A stretch of 62,621 nucleotides of DNA from Bacteroidota bacterium (lineage in GTDB: Bacteria; Bacteroidota; Bacteroidia; Chitinophagales; LD1), in the NCBI GenBank assembly GCA_018267385.1, contig JAFDYN010000008.1, forward strand, positions 1 through 62,621. The letters run 5' to 3'. Under the pieces are notes generated by a model, which was not told the DNA's origin, searched no databases, and worked only from the letters and a program-made list of their open reading frames with translations. A program made the translations under genes and the position numbers. Shown here one piece after another: positions 26,146-35,448 of this stretch. Each line of letters starts with the position of its first letter. Position 1 is the first letter of the stretch.

Positions 26146-26427
26146 ATATGGGTTGAGCTTTGATCCACCAATACTGCATTCATAAAATATAAAAGGGCTT
26201 ATTTATGAAAACTAATCAGTAAGATAATAGTTGCACAACAAAAAGTCAACCAATTTTTAATTACATATACAGATTACTGTAAAACAGCGTATTAGAAAAA
26301 CTAAAAATAAGCAACACCAGTATATATGTACCAAATATTAAACGTCATCTGCATGAGTGGTATACACTTATGAACGCAAAAAGGCACCTGTACAGGGTGC
26401 CTTTTGCAGTATCGTATTTCGTGATGA
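26146..26427 (-). other. Intergenic region between the two giant genes, with terminator
   Basis: 282 bp of AT-rich DNA. AAAAGGCACC (26379-26388) and GGTGCCTTTT (26396-26405) form the terminator of the upstream giant gene, nearly identical to the one at 19867-19891. The remainder should hold the promoter of the 2076-residue gene; no exact TAnnTTTG box is seen. Confidence 0.65.
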
Positions 26428-29400
26428 CTATCTGGTCACGACGAGTTTCTTTGTGGTAAAGCTGCTGCCGGCGTAGACAGATACAGAGTAGGTGCCCTGC
26501 GACAGGCCGGAGATATCAAAGGTGGAGATATTGTAGCCCTCTGCCAGCTGCCATGGCTGATCCAGTACTACGCGGCCCAGCATGTCTGTGATGGTCACGT
26601 TCGCCTTCTGGCCGGCAGTGGTCAGGATACCTAGCTGTACGGAGTTGACAGCAGGGTTTGGTATCATATCCTCAAAGCTGAAGCCCTTCTCTCCTATCAG
26701 AGAGGCTGACACGATCTCTGAGTAAACATACTGTCCGTCAAAATCTACCTGCTTGAGACGGTAGTAGTACACGGTACCCGGCTGTACAGTGCGGTCACTG
26801 TAGCTGTACGAGAGCTGGGTATTGCTATTGCCGTGGCCATCTACCCATCCTATCTGGGTGAAGTCCGTACCATTGGTGCTGCGCTCTACGGCAAAGCCCT
26901 TGTTATTGATCTCAGAGGCTGTAGCCCAGTCGAGGTCTATGTACTTATTGTCTATCGCATCAGCGGTCAGATAGAGCAGTGTGACAGGCAGCGGTGTATT
27001 GTTCACGTTCTGCCCGTGGATGTAGAAGCCGGACCAGTTTGATACGTTCATACACATCTCCCACACGTTATTGAAGGTCACACCATTCACCGTAGGGTTA
27101 TGTGTCTTGGATGTAGGAGTGAGCACCACGTGAGAAGTATTGCTGACAGGTGTCTCACCTCCTCCGTGGAACTTCGTCACTACCGCATTGCTCAGATTAG
27201 TAGCAAATGTAGGGTAGTAAGCCGGAGCATTATGATTGTCATTGTTGTTGGATGCAGTATTGAGCGCCGCTACTTCTGCATCGCTCATATAGAGGCAGAC
27301 AGAGGCAGAGCCGGAGGTATTGGCCGGAGATATCTTGAAGTGACGCTGCAGGTAGCTCTGCGGGCTGGTAGGGCCAAACTGCTGCACAGAGGCATCTACA
27401 GTCACATCTACATTGGTATTGCCCAGTGTATTGCCACCGTCAGTGATCTTGACCATCAGGTTGCCGCTATTGTCATAGAATACCTTAGTAGCACCTGTGG
27501 TCACTGTGCAGGCGTATACATCACCGCTGGTCAGTACCGGCGTAGGATATGATACCGGGCTACCGGTGATGGATGCTGCAGGACAGCTATTGGCATCTGT
27601 CACAGACGTGAGTGTGCAGGAGCTATTGGCGCCGGCAGGTATCTCAAACGGTGAGGCCTGGTTGGTATATGGCGTACCGCATACGGTAAAGTTGTATGGC
27701 GATGTACCACCGGTGATCGTCACTGTAGCGGTATGGCCACCGTTGCACGGATCTATCACATCTGCTATAGAGGCCGAAGACGGACCTGTGGTGACATTGA
27801 CAGTAGTAGAGACACCACCTGCACCATTGCATGGTGATGGACCGGTGACAGATACCCAGTAGGATGTAGTGGAAGAAGGAGTAGGTGAGTAAGATACCGA
27901 CGTAGCACCTCCTATCGGATTGGTGCCTACTACGCTGCCTGTGCCCCACTGATAGGTAGCACCTGTGCCGAGTGAACCGCCTGTAGCAGTCAGCGTCGTG
28001 CTGTTGCCGCTACAGATAGTAGTCGTGCCACTGATACCTGTAGGTGCGGTAGATGGTGTATTGACATTGACAGTAGTCGTAGCGCCACCTGCCGGGCTGC
28101 CGCATGGTGCAGCACCTGTCACTGACACCCAGTAGGATGTAGTAGATGATGGTGTCGGCGTGTAGGATACCGATGTAGCGCCTGCTATCGGGCTCGTGCC
28201 CACAGTACCACCTGTACCCCACTGATAGGTAGCGCCTGTGCCCAGGGAGCCACCTGTGGCAGTCAGCGTCACACTGCTACCCTGGCAGATAGTGCCACCA
28301 CCACCGCTGATACCTGTAGGTGCCGCAGATGGTGTATTGACATTGACTGTAGTCGTAGCGCCGCCTGCCGGGCTACCGCATGGCGCAGCACCTGTCACAG
28401 ATACCCAGTAGGATGTAGTAGAAGATGGTGTAGGTGAATAAGACACCGATGTGGCGCCTCCTATCGGATTGGTACCTACTACGCTACCTGTGCCCCACTG
28501 GTAGGTAGCACCTGTGCCGAGTGAACCGCCAGTAGCAGTCAGCGTCGTGCTGTTACCATTACAGATAGTAGTAGTGCCGCTGATGCCTGTAGGTGCGGTA
28601 GATGGTGTATTGACATTGACTGTAGTCGTAGCGCCACCTGCCGGGCTGCCGCATGGTGCAGCACCTGTCACTGACACCCAGTAGGATGTAGTAGATGATG
28701 GTGTCGGCGTGTATGATACAGATGTAGCGCCTGCTATCGGGCTCGTGCCCACAGTACCCCCCGTGCCCCACTGATAGGTAGCACCTGTGCCGAGTGAACC
28801 GCCTGTGGCAGTCAGCGTCGTGCTGTTGCCCTGGCAGATAGTGGTCGTGCCGCTGATACCCGTAGGCGCTGTAGATGGTGTATTGACCGTCACTGTGGTA
28901 GATACGCCGCCGGCACCATTGCATGGTGATGGGCCGGTGACAGACACCCAGTAGGATGTAGTAGAAGAAGGTGTAGGTGAGTAAGACACCGACGTGGCAC
29001 CTCCTATCGGATTGGTACCTACTACGCTACCTGTGCCCCACTGATAGGTAGCACCTGTGCCGAGAGAGCCGCCTGTGGCAGTGAGCGTGGTACCATTGCC
29101 GCTACAGATAGTGGTCGTGCCGCTGATACCTGTAGGTGCTGTAGATGGCGTATTGACATTGACAGTAGTCGTAGCGCCGCCTGCCGGGCTGCCGCATGGT
29201 GCAGCGCCTGTCACAGATACCCAGTAGGATGTAGTAGATGATGGCGTAGGTGTGTATGATACCGATGTAGCGCCTGCTATCGGGCTCGTACCCACAGTAC
29301 CACCTGTACCCCACTGATAGGTAGCGCCTGTACCGAGCGAACCGCCTGTGGCAGTCAGTGTCACACTGCTACCCTGGCAGATAGTGCCTCCACCACCGCT

Positions 29401-31491
29401 GATACCTGTAGGTGCAGCAGATGGTGTATTGACAGTCACTGTGGTAGATACACCGCCGGCACCATTGCATGGTGATGGGCCTGTGACAGATACCCAGTAG
29501 GATGTAGTAGAAGAAGGTGTAGGTGAGTAAGACACCGACGTAGCGCCTCCTATCGGATTGGTGCCTACTACGGTACCTGTGCCCCACTGATAGTTGGCAC
29601 CTGTGCCGAGAGAGCCGCCTGTGGCAGTCAGCGTCGTGCTGTTACCATTACAGATAGTAGTAGTGCCGCTGATACCTGTAGGCGCGGTAGATGGTGTATT
29701 GACATTGACTGTGGTAGTGGTACCGCCGGCTCCATTACATGGAGATGGGCCGGTGACAGACACCCAATAGGTAGTAGTAGATGATGGTGTAGGTGTATAA
29801 GAGATAGAAGTAGCACCGCCTATCGGGTTAGTGCCCACCACAGCACCCGTACCCCACTGATAGTTGGCACCCGTGCCGAGCGAACCGCCTGTAGCGGTCA
29901 GCGTCACGCCTGATCCCTGGCAGATAGTACCGCCACCACCGCTGATACCTGTCACAGCGCTGGATGGCGTATTGACAGTCACGCTGGTAGTAGCAGAGCC
30001 ACCCGGATTAGTACATGGGGCAGTAGTGCCCGTCACAGATACCCAGTAGGATGTGGTAGAGGAAGGTGTAGGTGTGTAAGAGATAGAGGTAGCACCGCCT
30101 ATAGGGCTGGTGCCTACTACGGCACCGGTACCCCACTGATAGGTAGCCCCTGTACCCAGAGAGCCGCCTGTGGCAGTGAGTGTCACAGATGAGCCCTGGC
30201 AGATGGTGCCACCGCCACCGGTGATAGATGTAGGAGCCGTAGATGGTGTATTGACAGTGATGGTCTTGGTCGCGCTGCCGGATGGATTGGTACATGGCGA
30301 TGAGCTGCCTGTGACAGATACCCAATAGGTAGTAGTGGAGGATGGCGTCACATTGGCAGTGGTAGAGGTAGATGTCTGGAATACGTTTGTACCCACAGTG
30401 CCTGTACCCCACTGGTAGCTGGCCCCGCTGCCCAGGACGCCGCCCGACTCTGTGAGCGTGATACCCGTACCCTGGCATATAGGCGAGGTGCCGGATATAC
30501 CGGTAGGTGCGGTAGATGGCGTATTGACCGTGACGGTAGTCTGGGCGCAGGTAGTATTGGTGCTGCACGGAGATGGGTCCTCGTATCGCACATAGTACGT
30601 AGTAGTACTGGTAGGAGAGACGGACAGGCTATTGCCCGATCCTACAAAGGTACCACCGCAGGAGCCCGTGTACCATTGTGCAGTAGCGCCCGTACCGAGT
30701 GAGCCCCCGCTGTATGTCAGCGTGCTGGAGCCGCCACTGCAGATAGTGGCCGGAGAGGCCGCTGCGCTGGTCGGCGCGGTAGATTTAGAGTTGACAGTAA
30801 ATACCACATCAGATGAGCAGACACCGAGCTGAGCGCGTACGGTGACTGTGCCTGCTGTAGTAGCTGTGAGGGTGGTGCCCGATATACTGGCTGTACCACC
30901 TACTACTGACCAGGTAGGCACACCTGACCCGGATGATACGGTATAGGTCAGAGACTTGGTAGCACCTACGCAGACGGTCGCATTGCTGGTGGTATTGGTC
31001 ACAGATGAGACCTGCTTGTACTTCAGCAGGGTACTGCTACCTGGCCAGGTGCTGCCGCAGTTATAGCGCTCTGTGAGTACATTCACCGTACCGGTAAAGT
31101 TGGCAGTCCAGTCTACTGAAGAATTTGTGCCTGTGCAGTCTGGACCGGCGTCATCATTGTAAAAGATTGAAGTAGCCGTATTGGAACTATTGAAGCCCGT
31201 GATCTGGCTGTCCCAGCCGCCATCACAGGTAGAGACCACATATTCTACCCCGTTTATACAGGGGAAGGTGCCATACCCTGTCGAAGCAATACTGAGGTTG
31301 GAGCCAAATGTATTGCACGAAGTAGGGGCCGGTATGGCGCCAAAGTTATAACTGCCGATCCATGTACACTGCGCATCAGTAGTGAGCGCCAGTGCTGTCA
31401 ACACCACTATCAGCAGCATCTTGCTACTGTGGTAGCTGGCAGAAAAGGACCGGAAGAGATGGCTGGAGGCCTGCGTAAATGACTTTTTCAT
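26428..31491 (-). CDS. Giant T9SS protein with 11 Ig-like repeats
   Basis: About 1687 residues from the ATG at 31491 (MKKSFTQASS; the frame is open to 31554 but lacks signal character there). The signal is internal to the first 40 residues (MLLIVVLTALALTTDAQ). A Cys-rich beta domain (about 40-165) and an Ig domain (about 165-233) precede eleven 91-residue repeats (about 234-1233). The first two are divergent (ATICSGGSSTLTYSGG, SPICQGTGITLTESGG) and nine are very close to those of the neighbouring giant. The C-terminus (about 1233-1687) is nearly identical to the neighbour, ending in a T9SS type A domain. It lacks the two lectin domains. The two genes are tandem duplicates with exchanged ends. 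Confidence 0.88.
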   Translation of the reverse strand: MKKSFTQASSHLFRSFSASYHSSKMLLIVVLTALALTTDAQCTWIGSYNFGAIPAPTSCNTFGSNLSIASTGYGTFPCINGVEYVVSTCDGGWDSQITGFNSSNTATSIFYNDDAGPDCTGTNSSVDWTANFTGTVNVLTERYNCGSTWPGSSTLLKYKQVSSVTNTTSNATVCVGATKSLTYTVSSGSGVPTWSVVGGTASISGTTLTATTAGTVTVRAQLGVCSSDVVFTVNSKSTAPTSAAASPATICSGGSSTLTYSGGSLGTGATAQWYTGSCGGTFVGSGNSLSVSPTSTTTYYVRYEDPSPCSTNTTCAQTTVTVNTPSTAPTGISGTSPICQGTGITLTESGGVLGSGASYQWGTGTVGTNVFQTSTSTTANVTPSSTTTYWVSVTGSSSPCTNPSGSATKTITVNTPSTAPTSITGGGGTICQGSSVTLTATGGSLGTGATYQWGTGAVVGTSPIGGATSISYTPTPSSTTSYWVSVTGTTAPCTNPGGSATTSVTVNTPSSAVTGISGGGGTICQGSGVTLTATGGSLGTGANYQWGTGAVVGTNPIGGATSISYTPTPSSTTTYWVSVTGPSPCNGAGGTTTTVNVNTPSTAPTGISGTTTICNGNSTTLTATGGSLGTGANYQWGTGTVVGTNPIGGATSVSYSPTPSSTTSYWVSVTGPSPCNGAGGVSTTVTVNTPSAAPTGISGGGGTICQGSSVTLTATGGSLGTGATYQWGTGGTVGTSPIAGATSVSYTPTPSSTTSYWVSVTGAAPCGSPAGGATTTVNVNTPSTAPTGISGTTTICSGNGTTLTATGGSLGTGATYQWGTGSVVGTNPIGGATSVSYSPTPSSTTSYWVSVTGPSPCNGAGGVSTTVTVNTPSTAPTGISGTTTICQGNSTTLTATGGSLGTGATYQWGTGGTVGTSPIAGATSVSYTPTPSSTTSYWVSVTGAAPCGSPAGGATTTVNVNTPSTAPTGISGTTTICNGNSTTLTATGGSLGTGATYQWGTGSVVGTNPIGGATSVSYSPTPSSTTSYWVSVTGAAPCGSPAGGATTTVNVNTPSAAPTGISGGGGTICQGSSVTLTATGGSLGTGATYQWGTGGTVGTSPIAGATSVSYTPTPSSTTSYWVSVTGAAPCGSPAGGATTTVNVNTPSTAPTGISGTTTICSGNSTTLTATGGSLGTGATYQWGTGSVVGTNPIGGATSVSYSPTPSSTTSYWVSVTGPSPCNGAGGVSTTVNVTTGPSSASIADVIDPCNGGHTATVTITGGTSPYNFTVCGTPYTNQASPFEIPAGANSSCTLTSVTDANSCPAASITGSPVSYPTPVLTSGDVYACTVTTGATKVFYDNSGNLMVKITDGGNTLGNTNVDVTVDASVQQFGPTSPQSYLQRHFKISPANTSGSASVCLYMSDAEVAALNTASNNNDNHNAPAYYPTFATNLSNAVVTKFHGGGETPVSNTSHVVLTPTSKTHNPTVNGVTFNNVWEMCMNVSNWSGFYIHGQNVNNTPLPVTLLYLTADAIDNKYIDLDWATASEINNKGFAVERSTNGTDFTQIGWVDGHGNSNTQLSYSYSDRTVQPGTVYYYRLKQVDFDGQYVYSEIVSASLIGEKGFSFEDMIPNPAVNSVQLGILTTAGQKANVTITDMLGRVVLDQPWQLAEGYNISTFDISGLSQGTYSVSVYAGSSFTTKKLVVTR
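27790..30790 (-). repeat. Eleven about-273-bp tandem repeats
   Basis: Coding repeats of the second giant gene. GTTTIC(N/S/Q)G and GGGGTICQG units alternate almost regularly in the middle of the array, which suggests a two-unit (about 546-bp) expansion step. Confidence 0.8.
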
Positions 31492-32040
31492 CGTTAGGGC
31501 TGCGTATTTATTATAAAAACATTTAGTTCCAATACAGCGTACGCCGGGGCGCACTACGTTCTAAAGTTCATACGAGATAATAGGATCAATTGCCTTCCCC
31601 GTCAATAGGAAAAAGCTAATTGCTTTGATTGTCAGGCCGTAATAAGCTCAACAAACATTTTGTACAATAAAAACACTGTATTGATCACAGCCCTCAGGAT
31701 TATAGGCTGCTCACTTTACTTCATATCGCCCTAAAGATGCTGATTTTTTATGGGTATGCGAAGCAAAATCAGCTAACAGCCATAGAAATTAGGTATTTCA
31801 GCGGGCATAATACTGATAATGAAACATATCTGCACATATTTATATAAAACATAAGTATATTGCATCAATTATATGATTTTCCATCTCCTTAGCTATCAGC
31901 ATGGCAAAAGTTACTATCCCTGAGCAGCAGTAGTCATCATCAGCATCCGGTGATTATACTTCAATCCCGGCATTTGTAGAAGCGCCACAGCCATCACCGT
32001 GGGCAATGGCTGTGGCAGGAGTATCGTGATAAGGCACGAC
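31492..32040. other. 549-bp gene-poor region with one hairpin
   Basis: No ORF of coding character. Most is AT-rich and should contain the promoter of the minus-strand giant gene. Near its right end GCCACAGCCAT (31984-31994) pairs with ATGGCTGTGGC (32006-32016), an 11-bp stem 25 bp past the stop of the SRPBCC gene and probably its terminator. Confidence 0.6.
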
Positions 32041-33060
32041 TCACTCTACCGGATAGTAAATGTCAGTCTCGACCTTGGCGGGATCTTTCTCTGTAGCGGG
32101 ATCGGTCACGTAAGATTCGATCACAGGGGCTTTCTTAGTCAGCTTCTGATCTGCTATGAAGGCTCCCAGTGCGCTGTGCGTCTCAGCCATTTTTTCGTTG
32201 TACGGGCCATAGTATTTTGCCATCACGGCCCTGGTAGCGGGTATGGTGAGCACCTGATAGTCACCCTCGCCCTTGCCGGCATTCTTCACCGGGATAGCGA
32301 TAGCCATATCCGTCTTTTTGTGCTCAAGGTCCCAGGTATAGTAGAAGCCTGCAGGCGCTCCGGCCATCTCGAGTTTGTGCGCCTTGACATAATCATACAC
32401 CTTAGGCATCCAGCGCGGGAAGAGTGCGCTCACAGAGTCTGTAGAGGTCTGCGTGCGGTAGGCTATATACGTCTGGGCGGGCAGCTCCATGGTCATGATC
32501 TCCAGCTCAGAGGCAGCGGGTGCAGCCTCGCAGACTTTCTTCAGCTTGGCCAGGCCTTTCTCATAGTCTGAGCCGATCATTTTCTCCATATTCATAAAGA
32601 GCATCATGGGGCGCATCAGAAATGGGATATCATTGGCAAAGCCCCAGGTCACCTTTGTATCTCCATCTGCTGCACTATCCAGGGTAAAGGTAGCGTGGGC
32701 CACAGACTTAAACGGCTTGATAAAGTGCAGCCGTGATACGAGGCGCATGTCCTGTGCTATCTCTATGGTGCGCATCTCGCCCTGTCCGGCCTTCTTATTG
32801 CCCGACCAGTGGTAGCCGGCATCGGCCTGGCCCTGTGTGCCAAAGTACTCATACCGGCAGTTAGTATCCAGCTCATACCACGGTGACCATTCAGGCCAGC
32901 GGCGGTAGTCTGCTATCTGTGTGAAGATCAGGTGGCGCGGCGCATGTATCACCACACTGCGCTCTGTCTTGAAACTTTTGGGGCCCAGCAGGCCGCCTAT
33001 GACCAGTGCTACCGCCACTACCAGCAGCACAGCGCCTATTACCTTGAGTATTTTGTTCAT
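32041..33060 (-). CDS. SRPBCC (polyketide-cyclase-like) protein fused to GyrI-like domain
   Basis: 339 residues. An N-terminal hydrophobic segment (KVIGAVLLVVAVALVIGGLL) may anchor the protein. Residues 35-175 form an SRPBCC ligand-binding fold (VVIHAPRHLIFTQIADYRRW, PEWSPWYE, TFTLDSAADGDTKVTWGF). Residues 185-339 are a GyrI-like/AraC-effector small-molecule-binding domain (LPAQTYIAYR, FYYTWDLEHKKTDMAIAIPV, VMAKYYGPYN, ESYVTDPATEKDPAKVETDI). Such fusions are common in Bacteroidota; a lipophilic ligand is likely but unknown. A box reading TATATTTG on the minus strand lies at 33084-33091. Confidence 0.85.
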   Translation of the reverse strand: MNKILKVIGAVLLVVAVALVIGGLLGPKSFKTERSVVIHAPRHLIFTQIADYRRWPEWSPWYELDTNCRYEYFGTQGQADAGYHWSGNKKAGQGEMRTIEIAQDMRLVSRLHFIKPFKSVAHATFTLDSAADGDTKVTWGFANDIPFLMRPMMLFMNMEKMIGSDYEKGLAKLKKVCEAAPAASELEIMTMELPAQTYIAYRTQTSTDSVSALFPRWMPKVYDYVKAHKLEMAGAPAGFYYTWDLEHKKTDMAIAIPVKNAGKGEGDYQVLTIPATRAVMAKYYGPYNEKMAETHSALGAFIADQKLTKKAPVIESYVTDPATEKDPAKVETDIYYPVE

Positions 33061-33083
33061 GTGTATGGTTGTTTGGTTGAAAT

Positions 33084-33091
33084 CAAATATA
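33084..33091 (-). promoter_or_regulatory. TAnnTTTG -7 box for the SRPBCC gene
   Basis: CAAATATA on the plus strand is TATATTTG on the minus strand, an exact -7 consensus, 23 nt upstream of the ATG at 33060. No clear -33 TTG is found. Confidence 0.5.
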
Positions 33092-33258
33092 AACGTATGG
33101 CAGCTTTATAAGAAATTTATCTATCTGATACTGCTGTATATGTGTGCCAAAAGGCGATCATAACGATCAGAAAGTACATGGAGTCAGGTAGTTAAAAGCA
33201 CAGGAGCGGGTTGGTGAAAAAGCCAAAATGCCTACATTCGCAGCAAAACTATACATAC

Positions 33259-33732
33259 ATGAAACAACTCATCGTGGCGGTCGTGGCCGGCTGTCTCCTC
33301 ACGCTTGCATCCTGCAGCAGCAGTAACAACCCCTTCTCAGCAGGCACCTGGTCATACAAAGGTACCACCTACAGCGCCTACTCTGCGGTGGGCACTTCCA
33401 CCGCCAAGTCTCTCGTAGCCACCTATGGCAATACTGGCGAGGTGGACAATGTGGAGTGCTACTTCTACTCCTGGCCACCTACAGCCGGCACCTATACCAT
33501 AGTAAATACGCAAGGTGCCCTCACATCGGGATCTAATGTGGTCTACATAGTGATGAATATCGGTACGAAAGTTTATACGCTGGATAATAGCAGTGCCTCC
33601 AGCAGCGCTACCGTATCAGTGAGCAGTGACAATAAGGTAAGTATATCTGTAGCGGGGGCTACCTTCAGCATCGTGAGCACCAGCACGACTGACTCCGGTC
33701 CATTCACACTGAATGTGACACAAAACATCTGA
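33259..33732 (+). CDS. Small lipoprotein, unknown function
   Basis: 157 residues from MKQLIVAVVAGCLLTLASC; the earlier ATG at 33211 lacks signal character. The lipobox TLASC places the lipidated cysteine at residue 19. The mature part is Ser/Thr-rich and beta-like (WSYKGTTYSAYSAVGT, VSVSSDNKVSISVAGATF). Its overall plan resembles the paralogous lipoproteins at 60068 and 60793 (short beta protein of similar size), but the sequences are not clearly related. It is followed by a bidirectional terminator. Confidence 0.65.
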   Translation: MKQLIVAVVAGCLLTLASCSSSNNPFSAGTWSYKGTTYSAYSAVGTSTAKSLVATYGNTGEVDNVECYFYSWPPTAGTYTIVNTQGALTSGSNVVYIVMNIGTKVYTLDNSSASSSATVSVSSDNKVSISVAGATFSIVSTSTTDSGPFTLNVTQNI

Positions 33733-33774
33733 TCAACATATCACTATGCTGCCTGCGCTTTGGCCGAGCAGTGC

Positions 33775-33810
33775 AAAAGAGCAGGCGCTGCAGAGTGCCT
33801 GCTCTTTTTT
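33775..33810. terminator. Bidirectional terminator (GCTGCAGAGT loop)
   Basis: AAAAGAGCAGGC (33775-33786), loop GCTGCAGAGT, GCCTGCTCTTTT. A-runs and T-runs on both sides serve the converging genes ending at 33732 (+) and 33809 (-). The loop is identical to that at 17527-17536 read on the minus strand. Confidence 0.9.
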
Positions 33811-34417
33811 ATTTCCATTGGTAAGGCTTCTGCTTTTTATGCGACTTTTTTTTCGGTGGGATGCTGTCATTCACTTCATCAGCCAGCAATTGCTTCCATG
33901 CGTCTTGCTCCTCTTTTATCAACTCTCTGCTATTTTCCCATTTTAGATCTGCAGGCAGATAAGGATTCAACATTTCAAGTGTCCTTTGCGTGAGCTCATT
34001 CGTGGTATTCATCAGTTCGTACTCCACCGTATCTAGCCCTACCGCTATTTTCAGATCATTGAAAACACCACTCATCACCAACGGGTTGCTATCGAAGTAA
34101 TCAGAATCCTGTACACCTTTCACCAGAGACACTATAGAATCGATGACAAATGATGGCACCTGCCCGATAAAAATTGTATCCGGCACTTTATCGGGCTTAC
34201 CCCAGTAACTGTTCTGGCTAATCTTATAGGTAAGCGTATGCCCTTTGATCTCCATATTAGGCAGCATATGCCCGAGGCCCGACCCCAAGCCGGCAACTAT
34301 ATAATGATAGTAAAATGGCCGCTCTGCCGATACCGTATCAATATAACCCAGACGACTCTGCGCCGCACAGACATTGGCGAGCGTTGCGAAGCACAAAACA
34401 AGCACCACGTTTTTCAT
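33809..34417 (-). CDS. Exported protein, unknown function
   Basis: 202 residues with a signal peptide (MKNVVLVLCFATLANVCAAQ). The mature protein has mixed helices and strands (TLTYKISQNSYWG, SFVIDSIVSLVKGVQDSDYF, LDTVEYELMNTTNELTQRTL) and a strongly basic end (PPKKKSHKKQKPYQWK). No family is recognised. The gene is somewhat AT-richer than its neighbours. The stop codon touches the T-run of the shared terminator. Confidence 0.6.
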   Translation of the reverse strand: MKNVVLVLCFATLANVCAAQSRLGYIDTVSAERPFYYHYIVAGLGSGLGHMLPNMEIKGHTLTYKISQNSYWGKPDKVPDTIFIGQVPSFVIDSIVSLVKGVQDSDYFDSNPLVMSGVFNDLKIAVGLDTVEYELMNTTNELTQRTLEMLNPYLPADLKWENSRELIKEEQDAWKQLLADEVNDSIPPKKKSHKKQKPYQWK

Positions 34418-34455
34418 AACTGAAAGATACTACTTACCTCTCAACTGCAACTTCC

Positions 34456-34482
34456 TTTCTCGGTTCCGCGCTTTTGCGGTTA
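34456..34482. repeat. Single heptad-type repeat (CCGCAAAAGCGCGG family)
   Basis: On the minus strand the segment reads AACCGCAAAAGCGCGGAACC and onwards, the same 7-bp-period pattern as the inverted repeats at 59887-59911 and 57491-57516. It lies just past the stop of the metallophosphoesterase gene. No inverted partner is seen nearby. Confidence 0.6.
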
Positions 34483-34491
34483 AAAATGTAT

Positions 34492-35448
34492 TCAAGCCTT
34501 CTTCCAGTCATAAAAGTACAACTCCCTCTCATTGGACCCATCATCGTAGAAATTCATCACCGTATAGGCCGGTGCAAACTCCTGGTTGCTGCCGCCCCAC
34601 CAGGCGCCGCAGACTGCGCCATTGCAGTAGTAGGTCGTGCCGAGGTAGTCGAGCTGGTCTATCAGGTGTATGTGGCCGGAGAGGCAGGCCTTGACATTGC
34701 CGGCCTTGTAGAAAAGCTGTTTTAGTTCTTTCGCATCGTCATGCTGATTGGAGCCGGAGATGGTCCAGCGGTTGTTGTGGTTCTTTGCCCCGTCAAAGAG
34801 CGTGCAGATGGCCAGTATCGGTATGTGTGAGACCACGCAGACGTATTTATCCTTTGGCGTCTCAGCCAGCGTCTTCTTCAGCCAGTCCATCTGCTCGTCA
34901 TCCAGCCTCGCCAGGTAGCCCGGTATCACGGGCTTGGGGTGTACGCTATCCAGTATGATAAAGCGCCACTGACCTTTATCAAAGCTGTAATAGGGCTTTG
35001 CTATCTGAAACTCCTCGCAGGCCCACTTCTTGCCCTCGGCGTAGGAGGCACGGTTACGCGTCACATTGTAATGATCATGATTGCCCAGTGTATGATAGAG
35101 CTGGAGGCTGTTCTCATTTTTCATGGTAGCGTGAAAGACCTGCCACATGGCCTTCACGCGGTCCTTTGGTGTAGACATGGCATCCATGATAGAGTCGCCG
35201 CCGGTGATGATGAAGTCGGGCTTCTCCGCCAGGCCATTCAGCGTATGCAGTGCACGAGCCATGCCATACTCAGGCACCGCGCCCGGCTGCACATGTATAT
35301 CTGTGATATGCGCTACGCGCAAAACCCTGCGTGCTGTTTTCACATTGGCAGGAGTAGCGGCAGCTATCAGAGGTGAGGCTCCGGCGGCAATGCCGGCCAG
35401 ACCCGCTGCGCGGAGAAAGGATCTGCGGTCGAGTTTATGATCTGACAT
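34492..35448 (-). CDS. TAT-exported calcineurin-like metallophosphoesterase
   Basis: 318 residues. The N-terminus has a twin-arginine signal (RRSFLRAAGLAGIAAG), so the protein is exported folded. The metallophosphoesterase motifs are complete: DxH as D50-x-H52 (AHITDIHVQ), GGD with D85 (TGGDSIMD), GNHD at 122-125 (LGNHDHYN), SH in VVSHIPIL, and GHIH in LSGHIHLID. These ligate two metals for phosphate ester hydrolysis. The class covers 3',5'-cAMP-type and acid phosphatase-like enzymes; the substrate cannot be fixed. The gene appears monocistronic. Confidence 0.9.
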   Translation of the reverse strand: MSDHKLDRRSFLRAAGLAGIAAGASPLIAAATPANVKTARRVLRVAHITDIHVQPGAVPEYGMARALHTLNGLAEKPDFIITGGDSIMDAMSTPKDRVKAMWQVFHATMKNENSLQLYHTLGNHDHYNVTRNRASYAEGKKWACEEFQIAKPYYSFDKGQWRFIILDSVHPKPVIPGYLARLDDEQMDWLKKTLAETPKDKYVCVVSHIPILAICTLFDGAKNHNNRWTISGSNQHDDAKELKQLFYKAGNVKACLSGHIHLIDQLDYLGTTYYCNGAVCGAWWGGSNQEFAPAYTVMNFYDDGSNERELYFYDWKKA

